Shown here piece after piece: positions 54,840 through 63,628 of a DNA stretch of 64,000 nucleotides (position 1 is the first letter of the stretch; every line of letters starts with the position of its first letter). The DNA is from Oceanobacillus jeddahensis. GTDB lineage: Bacteria; Bacillota; Bacilli; Bacillales; Amphibacillaceae. Position numbers and translations under genes: made by a program. The stretch is from the NCBI RefSeq assembly GCF_000750635.1, contig NZ_CCDM010000003.1:645121-709120 (forward strand), given 5' to 3'. The notes under the pieces were generated by a model. That model was not told where the DNA came from. It searched no databases and saw only the letters and a program-made list of their open reading frames with translations.

Positions 54840-55157
54840 GACAGCCCCTCCCATCGAATCTTTTTTTATTTTATCGTCTCTTGATACAAAGCGACACTCC
54901 CTTCCGTCATAAATTGTAATGAAAAAAAGTGACTCCAGTCATTTTTCTTAAAAAAACAAGATAGGAAACCACATATCTCATGCCTCTTATCTATCATGAA
55001 AAATTAAGGTTTTTGGCGTTCCAATATTTAAAGTCCTGCCTGATTCAGATAAGTTAAGTACGTACAACGACGATATTTTGGTACAGAAATTGATTCTTTC
55101 TAGCACGTAAAACAGCAGAACTGAATTTCCAGTTCTGCTGTTTTTGCGTGTCTATAT
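54840..55157. other. Intergenic region with ctaG terminator
   Basis: About 320 bp between ctaG and the Lnr-like operon. The stem CACGTAAAACAGCAGAACTG / CAGTTCTGCTGTTTTTGCGTG (55104-55150) is a strong terminator for ctaG. The rest should hold the promoter of the ABC operon; no clear boxes were found. Confidence 0.65.
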
Positions 55158-55976
55158 CTATAATACTTTTTCATTTTTAAACTGTCTTTGTGACCAAACT
55201 AACGTAATGACAGAAACCAGTGCAATACTGAACAGAAAAATTAAAATTCCCATTTGCTGCTCATAAACTGGATCAAAAGGTAAAAAGCCAATATAAAATT
55301 CATCCGGCATCTGTAAATCAACAGGGATACAAACGCGTAATGATTCTAAAAAGACCGCCGGGTCATTATATGTTTGATAAATACCTGAACCTGCTAAAAG
55401 ACCATAAAAGCAATATGGTAAGAAAGCAGATATTTGAATAGCCATCGCATACCATCTAACACGATTATTTGGCCAATAAAAGAAAAATGCCGACCAGAAA
55501 TTTAATGCGGCCAAAAACAAACACAACATAAAGAAATGATTCCAATACAGCTCTATACGGGCAATATCAAACATAAATGGCAGATGATAACCATAGAAGA
55601 AGACAGTCAGTAAGATGATGGCTACTACCGGTTTCCGGATAAAAAGAAGCGTCCTTTTTATCCAGTAAATTTTTTGACTGATCCAGGATTTTGGTTTCCA
55701 GCCAATAACAAGTAATGGAGAAGCAACAAATAATAAACCGACAATTTGATACATATGCGCCTGAAGGGTAAGCCTGCCAATAATATTTAATGGGCTTCCA
55801 ACAGCTAAAAATAAAACAATCATACCCAGGAGGAAAGAGGTGATATGTAACATACTACTCTTACCTTTGGAAGGGATCATAAAAAAATAACAAACAATCA
55901 TAAATGCACAAAACAAAAAAATGCCACCATTCCATAGGGTTGAAAAATGAAATTCATCTAAAAATATTGCAATCAT
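55158..55976 (-). CDS. ctaG: Cytochrome c oxidase assembly factor CtaG
   Basis: A 272-residue integral membrane protein with about seven helices, of the caa3-type CtaG family, needed for assembly of the copper site of the caa3 oxidase in Bacillus. MYQIVGLLFVASPLLVIGW and the WNHFFMLCLFLAALNFWSAF segment, with histidines in the helices, are family-like. It is not next to ctaCDEF here. It sits between the Lnr-like ABC operon and its putative sensor genes, on the same strand. Confidence 0.82.
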   Translation of the reverse strand: MIAIFLDEFHFSTLWNGGIFLFCAFMIVCYFFMIPSKGKSSMLHITSFLLGMIVLFLAVGSPLNIIGRLTLQAHMYQIVGLLFVASPLLVIGWKPKSWISQKIYWIKRTLLFIRKPVVAIILLTVFFYGYHLPFMFDIARIELYWNHFFMLCLFLAALNFWSAFFFYWPNNRVRWYAMAIQISAFLPYCFYGLLAGSGIYQTYNDPAVFLESLRVCIPVDLQMPDEFYIGFLPFDPVYEQQMGILIFLFSIALVSVITLVWSQRQFKNEKVL

Positions 55977-56128
55977 ATCTTCTTCACCAAACTTTTATTA
56001 GGGTTACTTCTATTTTAAAATACGTAACGTCTGACTTCAGCAAGGAATTGGTACAATTTCTTGACATTCGCTTTTTGGATATTTCTTTGAAGCAGACGCT
56101 CTAAGATTTTTCTGTTTTATATTCATTG

Positions 56129-56888
56129 ACTCAACTTTCGCACCTTAAAAAGAAACTTCCTTTCCATAGAAACAGGAGTGATTGTTCTTTTGTTAACTTC
56201 CTTGACAAAGAAAGAATAGAAGGTGAGGTGTAAAATACCGCTGCGGCGGACCGTTTTGCTTTCCTAGGGGCACGCTCTTCAGCTAACTTTTGCCAAGAAG
56301 ATCGCTTGGCAAAAGTGGATCTTCAGATGGTGCTGATCCCTCAGGAGTCAAAACGGTCCACCTCCGCTAATTAGGTGTTCTATATATGAAATAGCTGAAC
56401 AAATAAAAGGTGGTTCAGACAGAAGAGATTTTCGTGGTACGTGGTAAAGATATTCAGCAATCATTCTTTTCTGTGCATGAAAGTTATTCTTGACGTTAAC
56501 TATCCACGCTGTTATGATTCGAACTGCTAAACCATCCATTTGAAATAACGGAATGATCTTGTCATCAAGCGATAGAGATACTATTTCGTCCACTCCAACA
56601 GGATGTTATTTCATTCATTCGCTGTAGAATCCTAATTAAGCGGAGTCCAACCACGCAGACTCCTATGGGAACAGGGCGAGCTGAAGATCCACTTGAAAAG
56701 CGGTCTTCTTTTCAAGTTAGCTGAAGCCGTCCCCATGGAAAGCGGAGTGGTTGGACGGAGCGGAAGCTATACACTATTATTAGTTCAAAAAAAGCTGATT
56801 TAACTAAAAAGCAAGCACAATAAAAAAGAACTTGATAATCCTAAAACAGCAAGAAATATTTGCTTATTCTTAGGTGCGATAGTTGAGT
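56129..56888 (+). mobile_element. Family E repeat element, copy E6
   Basis: About 760 bp, from ACTCAACTTTCGCACCTTAA to TTCTTAGGTGCGATAGTTGAGT. CATTG flanks both ends directly (56124-56128 and 56889-56893); with one more base on each side the shared sequence is TCATTGA. It has the TTTTGCCAAG hairpin module and the CCAACCAC cassette (about 56645-56755, bounded by two AAGCGGAG octamers) but no GACGT cassette. It separates ctaG from the response regulator gene. Confidence 0.87.
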
Positions 56889-56911
56889 CATTGACAGTCC
56901 CGCCCCTCTTA

Positions 56912-57550
56912 TCATGAAATATCATGGGTGACTGCATAAATAGCAAGCTGCGTCCGATCACGTAAATTCGTTTTTTGCAAAATAACAGAAATGTGATTTT
57001 TTATTGTTCCGATAGACAGATAGAGCTCTGCAGCAATTTCTTTATTTGTTTTTCCCTGCCCAATTCTTTTTGTAATCGCTCGTTCTCTTTCCGTAAGGTC
57101 AACCTCCACATTGGCAGCTGTTTTTTTAGATTGCTTTAATAATTTCGGCATTACTTTTGCGGTTACTTCATCATGTAATACCAAGCCACCCTTCATGACA
57201 CTGTAAACTGCTTCAATAAGCTTTTTACCATCAGAAGTTTTCAATAAAAAACCGCTTGCCCCTTCATTCAATGCTTCCAGCGCGTATCCATCATCATTAA
57301 AAGTGGTTAGAATTAAAATTGGCACATCTGGCCACAGTTCTTTTATTTTTCTTGTCGCCTCAATTCCATTCATATCCGGCATTCGGATATCCATAAAAAT
57401 AACATCGACACGATGCGCAGTCATCTTCTCCATGGCCTCGTATCCATTACTTGCTTCACAGCTTACACGTATCTGTTCATCCTGTTCCAAAATCATACGT
57501 AATCCTTGCCTTACAATTTCTTGATCTTCTACAAGCATAACGTGGAACAT
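56912..57550 (-). CDS. NarL/LuxR-type response regulator, LnrK-like
   Basis: A 212-residue regulator: a receiver domain with phosphoacceptor Asp54 in VIFMDIRMPDMNG and a C-terminal LuxR helix-turn-helix (ERAITKRIGQGKTNKEIAAE). The sensor kinase gene lies 28 bp upstream, so both form an operon. The same architecture (kinase with DesK-type domain plus NarL-type regulator) controls lnrLMN in B. subtilis, and an Lnr-like exporter is encoded 2 kb downstream. Control of that exporter is inferred, not shown. Confidence 0.9.
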   Translation of the reverse strand: MFHVMLVEDQEIVRQGLRMILEQDEQIRVSCEASNGYEAMEKMTAHRVDVIFMDIRMPDMNGIEATRKIKELWPDVPILILTTFNDDGYALEALNEGASGFLLKTSDGKKLIEAVYSVMKGGLVLHDEVTAKVMPKLLKQSKKTAANVEVDLTERERAITKRIGQGKTNKEIAAELYLSIGTIKNHISVILQKTNLRDRTQLAIYAVTHDIS

Positions 57551-57578
57551 AAAGTATCATCTCCTCCCGCCACTTGTA

Positions 57579-58652
57579 TTAGCCGGGAATTCTGCCTGAT
57601 AAAACAAACTTATCAGGCAATTGAAGAACCTCTAATTTGCCATCCAATTCTTCAACACGGCTCTTCATATTTGTCAGTCCAAATCCCGGTTCATAGGCTT
57701 TTACTTGATGTATTTTATTACTGATTTCAAATTGGATTGCTTGATCTGCAGATTTACTTAATGTTACGAAAACTTCACGACTGTTGGCATGACGCATTGC
57801 ATTGGTAATCCCTTCTTGGATCACTCGATAAAGAATAACGCTTTTAGCATTGGATATTGGCACAGATAAAACCCCATTCTTCATCGTGAAATGCACATTC
57901 AGATGGCTCTCACTTTCTAATTTCCGAATCAGATAGACAACCGTGGCAATTCCTTCTGATTCTTCCACTTTTAATGCTTTGACAGCATCTCTCGTTTCCT
58001 GCAAACTTTTGTTTGCTAATTCCTTCATCTGCCCTAAATCCAAATCAGGATATTTAAGAGATAACATCTCTATTTGCATAATTAAAGCCGTCAATTGATG
58101 TCCCACAGAGTCATGCATATCTCTGGCGATACGTGTTCGTTCCTCCATCTTCGCATTTTCCTCTGCCTTCACATGCAGCCGCTTTAACTGACGATAAGAA
58201 TCACTTATTTCGTCATATAAATGCTTATAATATTGATCATTTATCCATTGTATATGTAAAAGAAAACCAACTGCTCCCATAAAAACACTCCCAAGAAGCA
58301 GTTCATAAGAAATGGGTTCCAGGATAGATAATAGCACGGATACTGCTATGATAACGGCTGATAGTAAGTAGTAGGCATATGCTTGTAATTGCTTAGCAGC
58401 TAATAATAGTAAAAACCACATTAAACCTAACGAAAATAAGATATTTTCTGAGAACAAGAAGCTGGCGCATAAAACAATGATCACATTCCCCAGAAATAAA
58501 TATAACTGCTTCACGCGGAACGATAATAAAAAGAATAAAGCTAAGCTTAATGCAAACAAAAAGAAATGAAGAGGGATAAACGTGCTTTCAAATACAAGTA
58601 ATCCAATCCATAGTATGGAAAAAAGTAAAAATTGTAACCAAAATTGTTTCAT
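57579..58652 (-). CDS. Sensor histidine kinase (HisKA_3 type), LnrJ-like
   Basis: A 357-residue kinase with six or seven hydrophobic segments in the first 150 residues and almost no extracellular loop, so it is an intramembrane sensor. A short coiled coil leads to the HisKA_3 domain with phospho-accepting His in RDMHDSVGHQLTALI (near residue 179) and a HATPase domain (GFGLTNMKSRVEELDGKL is the G box). Kinases with this plan often sense membrane-active drugs and control adjacent ABC exporters. GAGGGGAT precedes the ATG. Confidence 0.9.
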   Translation of the reverse strand: MKQFWLQFLLFSILWIGLLVFESTFIPLHFFLFALSLALFFLLSFRVKQLYLFLGNVIIVLCASFLFSENILFSLGLMWFLLLLAAKQLQAYAYYLLSAVIIAVSVLLSILEPISYELLLGSVFMGAVGFLLHIQWINDQYYKHLYDEISDSYRQLKRLHVKAEENAKMEERTRIARDMHDSVGHQLTALIMQIEMLSLKYPDLDLGQMKELANKSLQETRDAVKALKVEESEGIATVVYLIRKLESESHLNVHFTMKNGVLSVPISNAKSVILYRVIQEGITNAMRHANSREVFVTLSKSADQAIQFEISNKIHQVKAYEPGFGLTNMKSRVEELDGKLEVLQLPDKFVLSGRIPG

Positions 58653-58667
58653 CCTATCCCCTCTTAT

Positions 58668-59183
58668 TTAAGATTTTATATCATTTAAATAGCTTGTAAC
58701 CACACGCCACGCTTCGATTTTTTCTTCAAAAGTTTTATTATATTTTCCGGGAATAGGACTTGTAGAAGGGAGCTTGATCACATCAATTTCCTGCTGCATC
58801 CGGGGAGAAATAAACTTTTGAAACATTTGATATGCTTTTGTCCCATTACAAGCAACCAACTGTATGGACGGATATTTTTTTAAAAGCCCGGGAATATCAT
58901 TAGGCTCTTCTTCTTCAATATGCATATCCAGACTTCCTTCCCGGTAACAATATCCGATCGTATCCCATAATGCCAGATGATGCTTTTTGATAATATGTAT
59001 TTTTTCAGAATACGTTTCAACGGCATTTTCATTTAAAATATGATACATAATTGACCAGAAATGGTTTCTGGGATTTCCGTAGTATTCTTGCTCTTCCAAT
59101 GATTTTTTACCAGGCATGGAACCGACAATAAGAACTTTAGGCTTATTGCCGATAACCGGCGCAAATGACTGAAGCTTATCCAT
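58668..59183 (-). CDS. DNA-deoxyinosine/uracil glycosylase family protein
   Basis: A 171-residue protein of the uracil-DNA glycosylase superfamily, group of hypoxanthine (deoxyinosine) DNA glycosylases. The opening SFAPVIG, then VLIVGSMPGKKSLEEQEYYG and NPRNHFW are the hallmark motif 1 region; LPSTSPIP is the motif 2 segment. It would remove deaminated bases from DNA. Starts are ambiguous: GAGGAGG overlaps a GTG-initiated longer frame; the ATG at 59183 is spaced 6 nt and is preferred. It ends 15 bp before the sensor kinase start, so it may share that transcript. Confidence 0.85.
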   Translation of the reverse strand: MDKLQSFAPVIGNKPKVLIVGSMPGKKSLEEQEYYGNPRNHFWSIMYHILNENAVETYSEKIHIIKKHHLALWDTIGYCYREGSLDMHIEEEEPNDIPGLLKKYPSIQLVACNGTKAYQMFQKFISPRMQQEIDVIKLPSTSPIPGKYNKTFEEKIEAWRVVTSYLNDIKS

Positions 59184-59209
59184 CATGTTCCTCCTCACTG
59201 AACAACCCC

Positions 59210-59770
59210 TTACAGCTCTACCGTTTTAATAAATTTAGCCGGGTTCCCTCCATATACAACGTTTGCTGGTACTTCTTTTGTTACGACGGAACCTGAAGCA
59301 ATCACGGCATTATCTCCTATGATAACACCAGGATTAATAATCGCTCCCCCACCAATCCATACATTATTACCAATGGTCACAGCTTTACCTAATTCTTTTC
59401 CTGAATTTCGCTCATCCGGATGAATTGGATGCGTTGCGGTGTAAATATGTACTCCAGGAGCTAACATGCAATTGTCGCCAATTCGTATCGGGCAGACATC
59501 CAGCATGACACAATTAAAATTTGCATAAAAATTCTCTCCAACATGGATATTGTACCCATAATCACAATGAAAATCGGGTTCAATAAATAGTGATTCTCCT
59601 GTTGATCCAAATACTTCTTTCAGACAGCTTGTGCGTCTAACCGTATCGTCCTCTGTTAATCCATTATAATAACGCATCATTCTCCTGACATGCAGACGAT
59701 CCTTTACTAATTCACTATCTCCCGGATTATAAATTTCTCCCGTTTGCATTTTCTCCCGTTCTAATGACAT
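59210..59770 (-). CDS. maa: Maltose O-acetyltransferase family protein
   Basis: A 186-residue left-handed beta-helix acetyltransferase. The Maa/NodL domain ([18 protein letters not shown]) is followed by hexapeptide repeats with the loop [18 protein letters not shown] carrying the catalytic His, then [20 protein letters not shown]. It transfers acetyl from acetyl-CoA to sugars; the true substrate of such enzymes is often unclear. Its start codon overlaps the stop of the next upstream gene by 1 bp, so they are coupled. Confidence 0.92.
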   Translation of the reverse strand: MSLEREKMQTGEIYNPGDSELVKDRLHVRRMMRYYNGLTEDDTVRRTSCLKEVFGSTGESLFIEPDFHCDYGYNIHVGENFYANFNCVMLDVCPIRIGDNCMLAPGVHIYTATHPIHPDERNSGKELGKAVTIGNNVWIGGGAIINPGVIIGDNAVIASGSVVTKEVPANVVYGGNPAKFIKTVEL

Positions 59771-60168
59771 TAAATCTCCTCTTTCATTTTATTTTTATTT
59801 TGTTTCTGCCTTCGATTGTTAAACCATTGAATGATTCTCTTTATCTTAGGAGCCATAAATTCAACAAGTCGTTTGAACTCTGGACCAAATAAGATCCAAA
59901 AAAAGATATACAGATGTCCTAATAAAAGAAACACACCGATCCCGTTTCTACCTCTTGCCTGCTGCCATAGATAAGCTATTTCATTCATACCTTCCGGACG
60001 GTTAATACTATATAAAAAGCCTACTAGCGGTAATAATAGAGATAAAATAATAGCTAAAACTGCTAACACTTCAAACCGTCTTCTTACCCATTGAATAATA
60101 CCAATAAATAACGCAGCTACGATGATAAGACCATAGATAAGGAGCGTGCCGTTTGATAAATCCGTCAC
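59770..60168 (-). CDS. Small membrane protein of unknown function
   Basis: 132 residues with three hydrophobic segments (about 8-27, 33-53 and 76-95) and a very basic C-terminal tail ([18 protein letters not shown]). The tail is expected inside the cell. It is translationally coupled to the maa gene downstream. AGGAGGCG precedes the start. I do not recognise the family. Confidence 0.7.
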   Translation of the reverse strand: MTDLSNGTLLIYGLIIVAALFIGIIQWVRRRFEVLAVLAIILSLLLPLVGFLYSINRPEGMNEIAYLWQQARGRNGIGVFLLLGHLYIFFWILFGPEFKRLVEFMAPKIKRIIQWFNNRRQKQNKNKMKEEI

Positions 60169-60261
60169 CCTTTAACGCCTCCTTCCATTTTATACGAAAA
60201 AGATATACTTTGATTTTAGCGTACCATGCGGCTGAATGCTAGTAATCTCTGAAACTGCAGA

Positions 60262-60292
60262 AAAAAACTGCCACCGAAGTGACAGTTTTTTA
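60262..60292. terminator. Terminator of the MFS gene
   Basis: AAAAAACTG-CCAC cgaa GTGACAGTTTTTTA, with a one-base bulge, at the end of the minus-strand MFS gene. Confidence 0.7.
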
Positions 60293-61471
60293 TTTCTTAT
60301 TCGCTCTTTCCTCAAATTCTGTTTCAGAAATTGTCGTTCTAAAAGCACCAAAAGCATATATAAAGCCAGTTAAATAAAAAAGACTGGCAATACTCAAAGA
60401 TTGTGCAATAAAACCAAAAAGTAATGGAGAAGTTATTTGGACGAATCTATTTACAGTAATCCTTAACCCTAGTCCCTGACTCATATAAGCTTTTGGAAGA
60501 GAATAAAGAGTAACCGAAATGGATAATGGTTGTCCCAAGCCAAGAAACAGCCCCAAAAGAAAAGACAAAATCCAAATTATAGTAGTTGGCTCACTAAATG
60601 GTAATACGAAAAATAAAATACCTGAAAAGAAAATAGAACCAGTAACCACTTGATTCATAGAAAATTTATCTAAAAGAAATGGCATTGCCCAACGAATAAG
60701 AATACCAGCCAAAGCATTTATAGAAATAATCATTCCAATGGCCGAACTTGACATACCCATCTGTAATCCTAGTAAAGGGAAGAAAGACGTAAATGTATCC
60801 TTACCAGTTAATATAAGCGTACTTATTAACATAGCACGTCTAAAATTCTTTATCTTAAATAAGGTTAAAATATGTGCTTGATTAAATTCGAAAACAGGAC
60901 TTTTATCTACCTTTTCATTCTCCTCTTGTATGAAAAAAGTGAAATAGATTGCACATAAGCTTAAAAAACTCAATATTAAAAAGGCGAAACTAGTCGCTGT
61001 GTAATCTGCTATAAAACCTCCAATTGTTGGTCCTACAAAAGCTCCTAGGGCCATCCCCATACTGAATTTCATAACATTCTTATCCCTTTTACTGGAACCA
61101 GAATTTTTCCCTATATAGCTTTGAGCAGATATAATAAAAAAGGTGTAACTAACTCCAGCAACTATTTGTGAGAGCACTATGCCGTATACATTAACCAATA
61201 AAAAAGGAAGAGATAATGAAAACGCTCCAAATAAGGCACTAAATAAAAGTGGAATTCTACTTCCTACTTTACTAATAATTACACCTGCATGTATGGATAA
61301 GAAAAAAGGTAGCAATGGAAATAGTGAAACAATAGCTCCTATAATAAAAGTACTATTCCCTAATTCCCCTGTTAAAATAGGAACTAAAGGTCTTGTTCCC
61401 ATAACTCCGATCATAAAAAAAAAGGTTGAAACTGCAAGTAAACTACTACTTTTATTATTGATCGATAACAC
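60290..61471 (-). CDS. MFS transporter
   Basis: A 393-residue permease with 12 predicted helices. The loop 2-3 region reads GVIISKVGSRIPLLFSALFG, a variant of the MFS motif A. It lies last in a run of minus-strand genes with an Ldh_2 dehydrogenase (25-bp gap) and an RpiR regulator, so it may carry the substrate or product of that dehydrogenase. No motif defines the substrate; drug export is an alternative. Confidence 0.82.
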   Translation of the reverse strand: MLSINNKSSSLLAVSTFFFMIGVMGTRPLVPILTGELGNSTFIIGAIVSLFPLLPFFLSIHAGVIISKVGSRIPLLFSALFGAFSLSLPFLLVNVYGIVLSQIVAGVSYTFFIISAQSYIGKNSGSSKRDKNVMKFSMGMALGAFVGPTIGGFIADYTATSFAFLILSFLSLCAIYFTFFIQEENEKVDKSPVFEFNQAHILTLFKIKNFRRAMLISTLILTGKDTFTSFFPLLGLQMGMSSSAIGMIISINALAGILIRWAMPFLLDKFSMNQVVTGSIFFSGILFFVLPFSEPTTIIWILSFLLGLFLGLGQPLSISVTLYSLPKAYMSQGLGLRITVNRFVQITSPLLFGFIAQSLSIASLFYLTGFIYAFGAFRTTISETEFEERANKK

Positions 61472-61496
61472 TTTAAAACATTCCCCTTTTAATCAA

Positions 61497-62564
61497 TCAG
61501 TCCATGTGGGTTAATTGATAATTAATACCTAATCTTCCTCCAATAATATTTAATTCTTCAGAAATTTTAGAAGTCAATGTAATACCTTTGATTTGATTAT
61601 TTTCTTTATTAAGAAATTCCATTTCTCCTGGAAGATAAATTTTATCAAAACCTTCTGCTAATGAAATTTGTTTAATTTCTTTTATCATCTTCTCTATTCT
61701 TGCAAAAAATTTATCTATCGTTTGAAATAAATCTGCTTGCATTACTAAGAAAAAATGCCCAACACCTTGCGGGCGATCCAAATCCCTTAAAAGACTTCCC
61801 ACATGTGGACCGTAAGCTGCTCCTGTAAAGATACTTGATAAAATTTCAACAAAAAACGCCAACCCATAACCTTTAGCCCCCCCCACCGGAAGAACCAATC
61901 CATCTATAGCTTCGCTGGGGTCTGTAGTTGATTTGCCTTCTTTAGATAACGCCCATCCAATTGGTATTTTCTGGTTATTCTTCTTTGCATAAGTAATTTT
62001 TCCACGAGCTACTACACTACTAGCCATATCGAATATAATAGGAAAATTTGTAGGTGTAGGAATACCATAAGCCAAGGGATTGGTCCCAAAAAACTTTTCT
62101 TTTCCTCCCCATGGCGCCATATTGGATGGAGCATTGGTAGTTCCAAAAGCTATACAATTTTTCTGTGTAGCATATTCAATATAATCCGCCAACATTCCAC
62201 AATGGTTGGAATTATAAATCCCAACCATACCAATACCATTTTCTTCAGCTTTCTTCACCGCAAGTTTTATTCCATCATTAGCATTTAAAATACCAAATCG
62301 GTTATTTCCATTAATAAGAGCGGTTGAATTTGTTTCTTTTTCGATTACAGGTGAAGCTTTCTTTTCTATTAAATCTTTTTTAAGCCTTTCTGTATAAATA
62401 TTCACTCTACTAACGCCATGTGAACTTATACCTCGCAGCTCAGCAGATACAAGGTGTTTTGAAATAATTGTGGCTTCTTCATCTGCTAAACCAGCTACTT
62501 TAAAAATATCTTCAACATATTTTTTTAAATTTTTTTCTGTAATAGTAACTTTTTGTAAACTCAT
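61497..62564 (-). CDS. Ldh_2 (malate/L-sulfolactate) family dehydrogenase
   Basis: A 355-residue NAD(P)-dependent oxidoreductase of the type 2 malate/lactate dehydrogenase family. The motifs RGISSHGVSRVNIYTERL (about residues 34-51), SNHCGMLADY (about 120-129), TNAPSNMAPWGG and GTNPLAYGIPT are typical, as is GGAKGYGLA later on. Members act on malate, sulfolactate, ureidoglycolate or diketogulonate; the sequence alone does not tell which. The neighbouring RpiR regulator and TctA permease suggest catabolism of an imported carboxylate or sugar acid. Confidence 0.88.
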   Translation of the reverse strand: MSLQKVTITEKNLKKYVEDIFKVAGLADEEATIISKHLVSAELRGISSHGVSRVNIYTERLKKDLIEKKASPVIEKETNSTALINGNNRFGILNANDGIKLAVKKAEENGIGMVGIYNSNHCGMLADYIEYATQKNCIAFGTTNAPSNMAPWGGKEKFFGTNPLAYGIPTPTNFPIIFDMASSVVARGKITYAKKNNQKIPIGWALSKEGKSTTDPSEAIDGLVLPVGGAKGYGLAFFVEILSSIFTGAAYGPHVGSLLRDLDRPQGVGHFFLVMQADLFQTIDKFFARIEKMIKEIKQISLAEGFDKIYLPGEMEFLNKENNQIKGITLTSKISEELNIIGGRLGINYQLTHMD

Positions 62565-62621
62565 CTATAACATCCTTTCACTATGTAATAATATTCTAAT
62601 TAAAAAAATTACATTACACAG

Positions 62622-63476
62622 CTATTTACTATTATAATGATAATCAAATTGTGTCATTACTGAATTCACCTTATTCAATCTCTCTTTAGTCTTTTCAGGG
62701 TTGTTAATTGCTATTGCACTAATTAAATAATCAGCAACAATTAAAGCTGATATCGGGGAATTATGGAAAGCTAAGCTATCTGAGTTACAAGGCAACACAA
62801 TATCTGAATAGTCTACAATTGGCGCACGATAGTTATCCGTAAACGATATCACTTTAACATTTTTTTCCCTTTTGACTACAGAAACTAAATTCACAAGATT
62901 TTTCACATATCTTGGGAAACTAGTAGCGATAATAATATCATTTGAATGTATACTATTAAATTCATCTATTAAATTATCAGTAGACATTAGACTACAATTA
63001 CCCAAAGTACGATTTAAACCGTAAGACAAGTACTGACTTACAGGTACGCCACTTCTCACTCCTAAACAATAAATATGATTTGCATTTGTAATAATACTTA
63101 CTACTTCATTTAACATTTCTGTATCTATAACTTCAAATAAAGCTTCAATTTTATCAATATTAAAATTAACACAATTAGACCACAGGTTGTTTTGATCAAT
63201 TTCCTGGAGATTTTTTTCAAGACGCTTTTGAGGCTCATCTTCATTTATAATTAATGACTTTAGCCCCTGCTGTAATTCACTGTAACCTGAATAACCAAGG
63301 TTAGCAGTTAATCTCATTATTGTTGTTGTACTAGTACCTACTTGTTCAGAAAGTTGGTTAATTGTCATAAACACCACTTCTGATGGGTGTTGTATTATAT
63401 AATCTCCAATTTGTTTTTGTGCATTAGTAAGGTTTTTTAAATTTTTTTTAATTACTTCTAACGGATTATTTTTCAT
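62622..63476 (-). CDS. RpiR-family transcriptional regulator
   Basis: A 284-residue regulator: N-terminal helix-turn-helix of the RpiR type (IGDYIIQHPSEVVFMTINQL, then VGTSTTTIMRLTANLGYSGY) and a C-terminal SIS domain (CLGVRSGVPVSQYLSYGLNR, then IIATSFPRYVKNLV) that binds a phosphorylated sugar or related effector. It is encoded between the TctA-type permease gene and the dehydrogenase gene and probably controls them. AAAGGAGA precedes the ATG. Confidence 0.9.
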   Translation of the reverse strand: MKNNPLEVIKKNLKNLTNAQKQIGDYIIQHPSEVVFMTINQLSEQVGTSTTTIMRLTANLGYSGYSELQQGLKSLIINEDEPQKRLEKNLQEIDQNNLWSNCVNFNIDKIEALFEVIDTEMLNEVVSIITNANHIYCLGVRSGVPVSQYLSYGLNRTLGNCSLMSTDNLIDEFNSIHSNDIIIATSFPRYVKNLVNLVSVVKREKNVKVISFTDNYRAPIVDYSDIVLPCNSDSLAFHNSPISALIVADYLISAIAINNPEKTKERLNKVNSVMTQFDYHYNSK

Positions 63477-63628
63477 CAGCTATTCTCCTTTAAATAAAAT
63501 GATTACAAAACAACGGAAATTCATATTTATAATAATACTCTATTATACACCTCTCAAGTACCACCTAATATTTTTATTTCTTTGTGAACTTTAATCTGTT
63601 TTATCATAAATGAACGATTCAGTAACCA

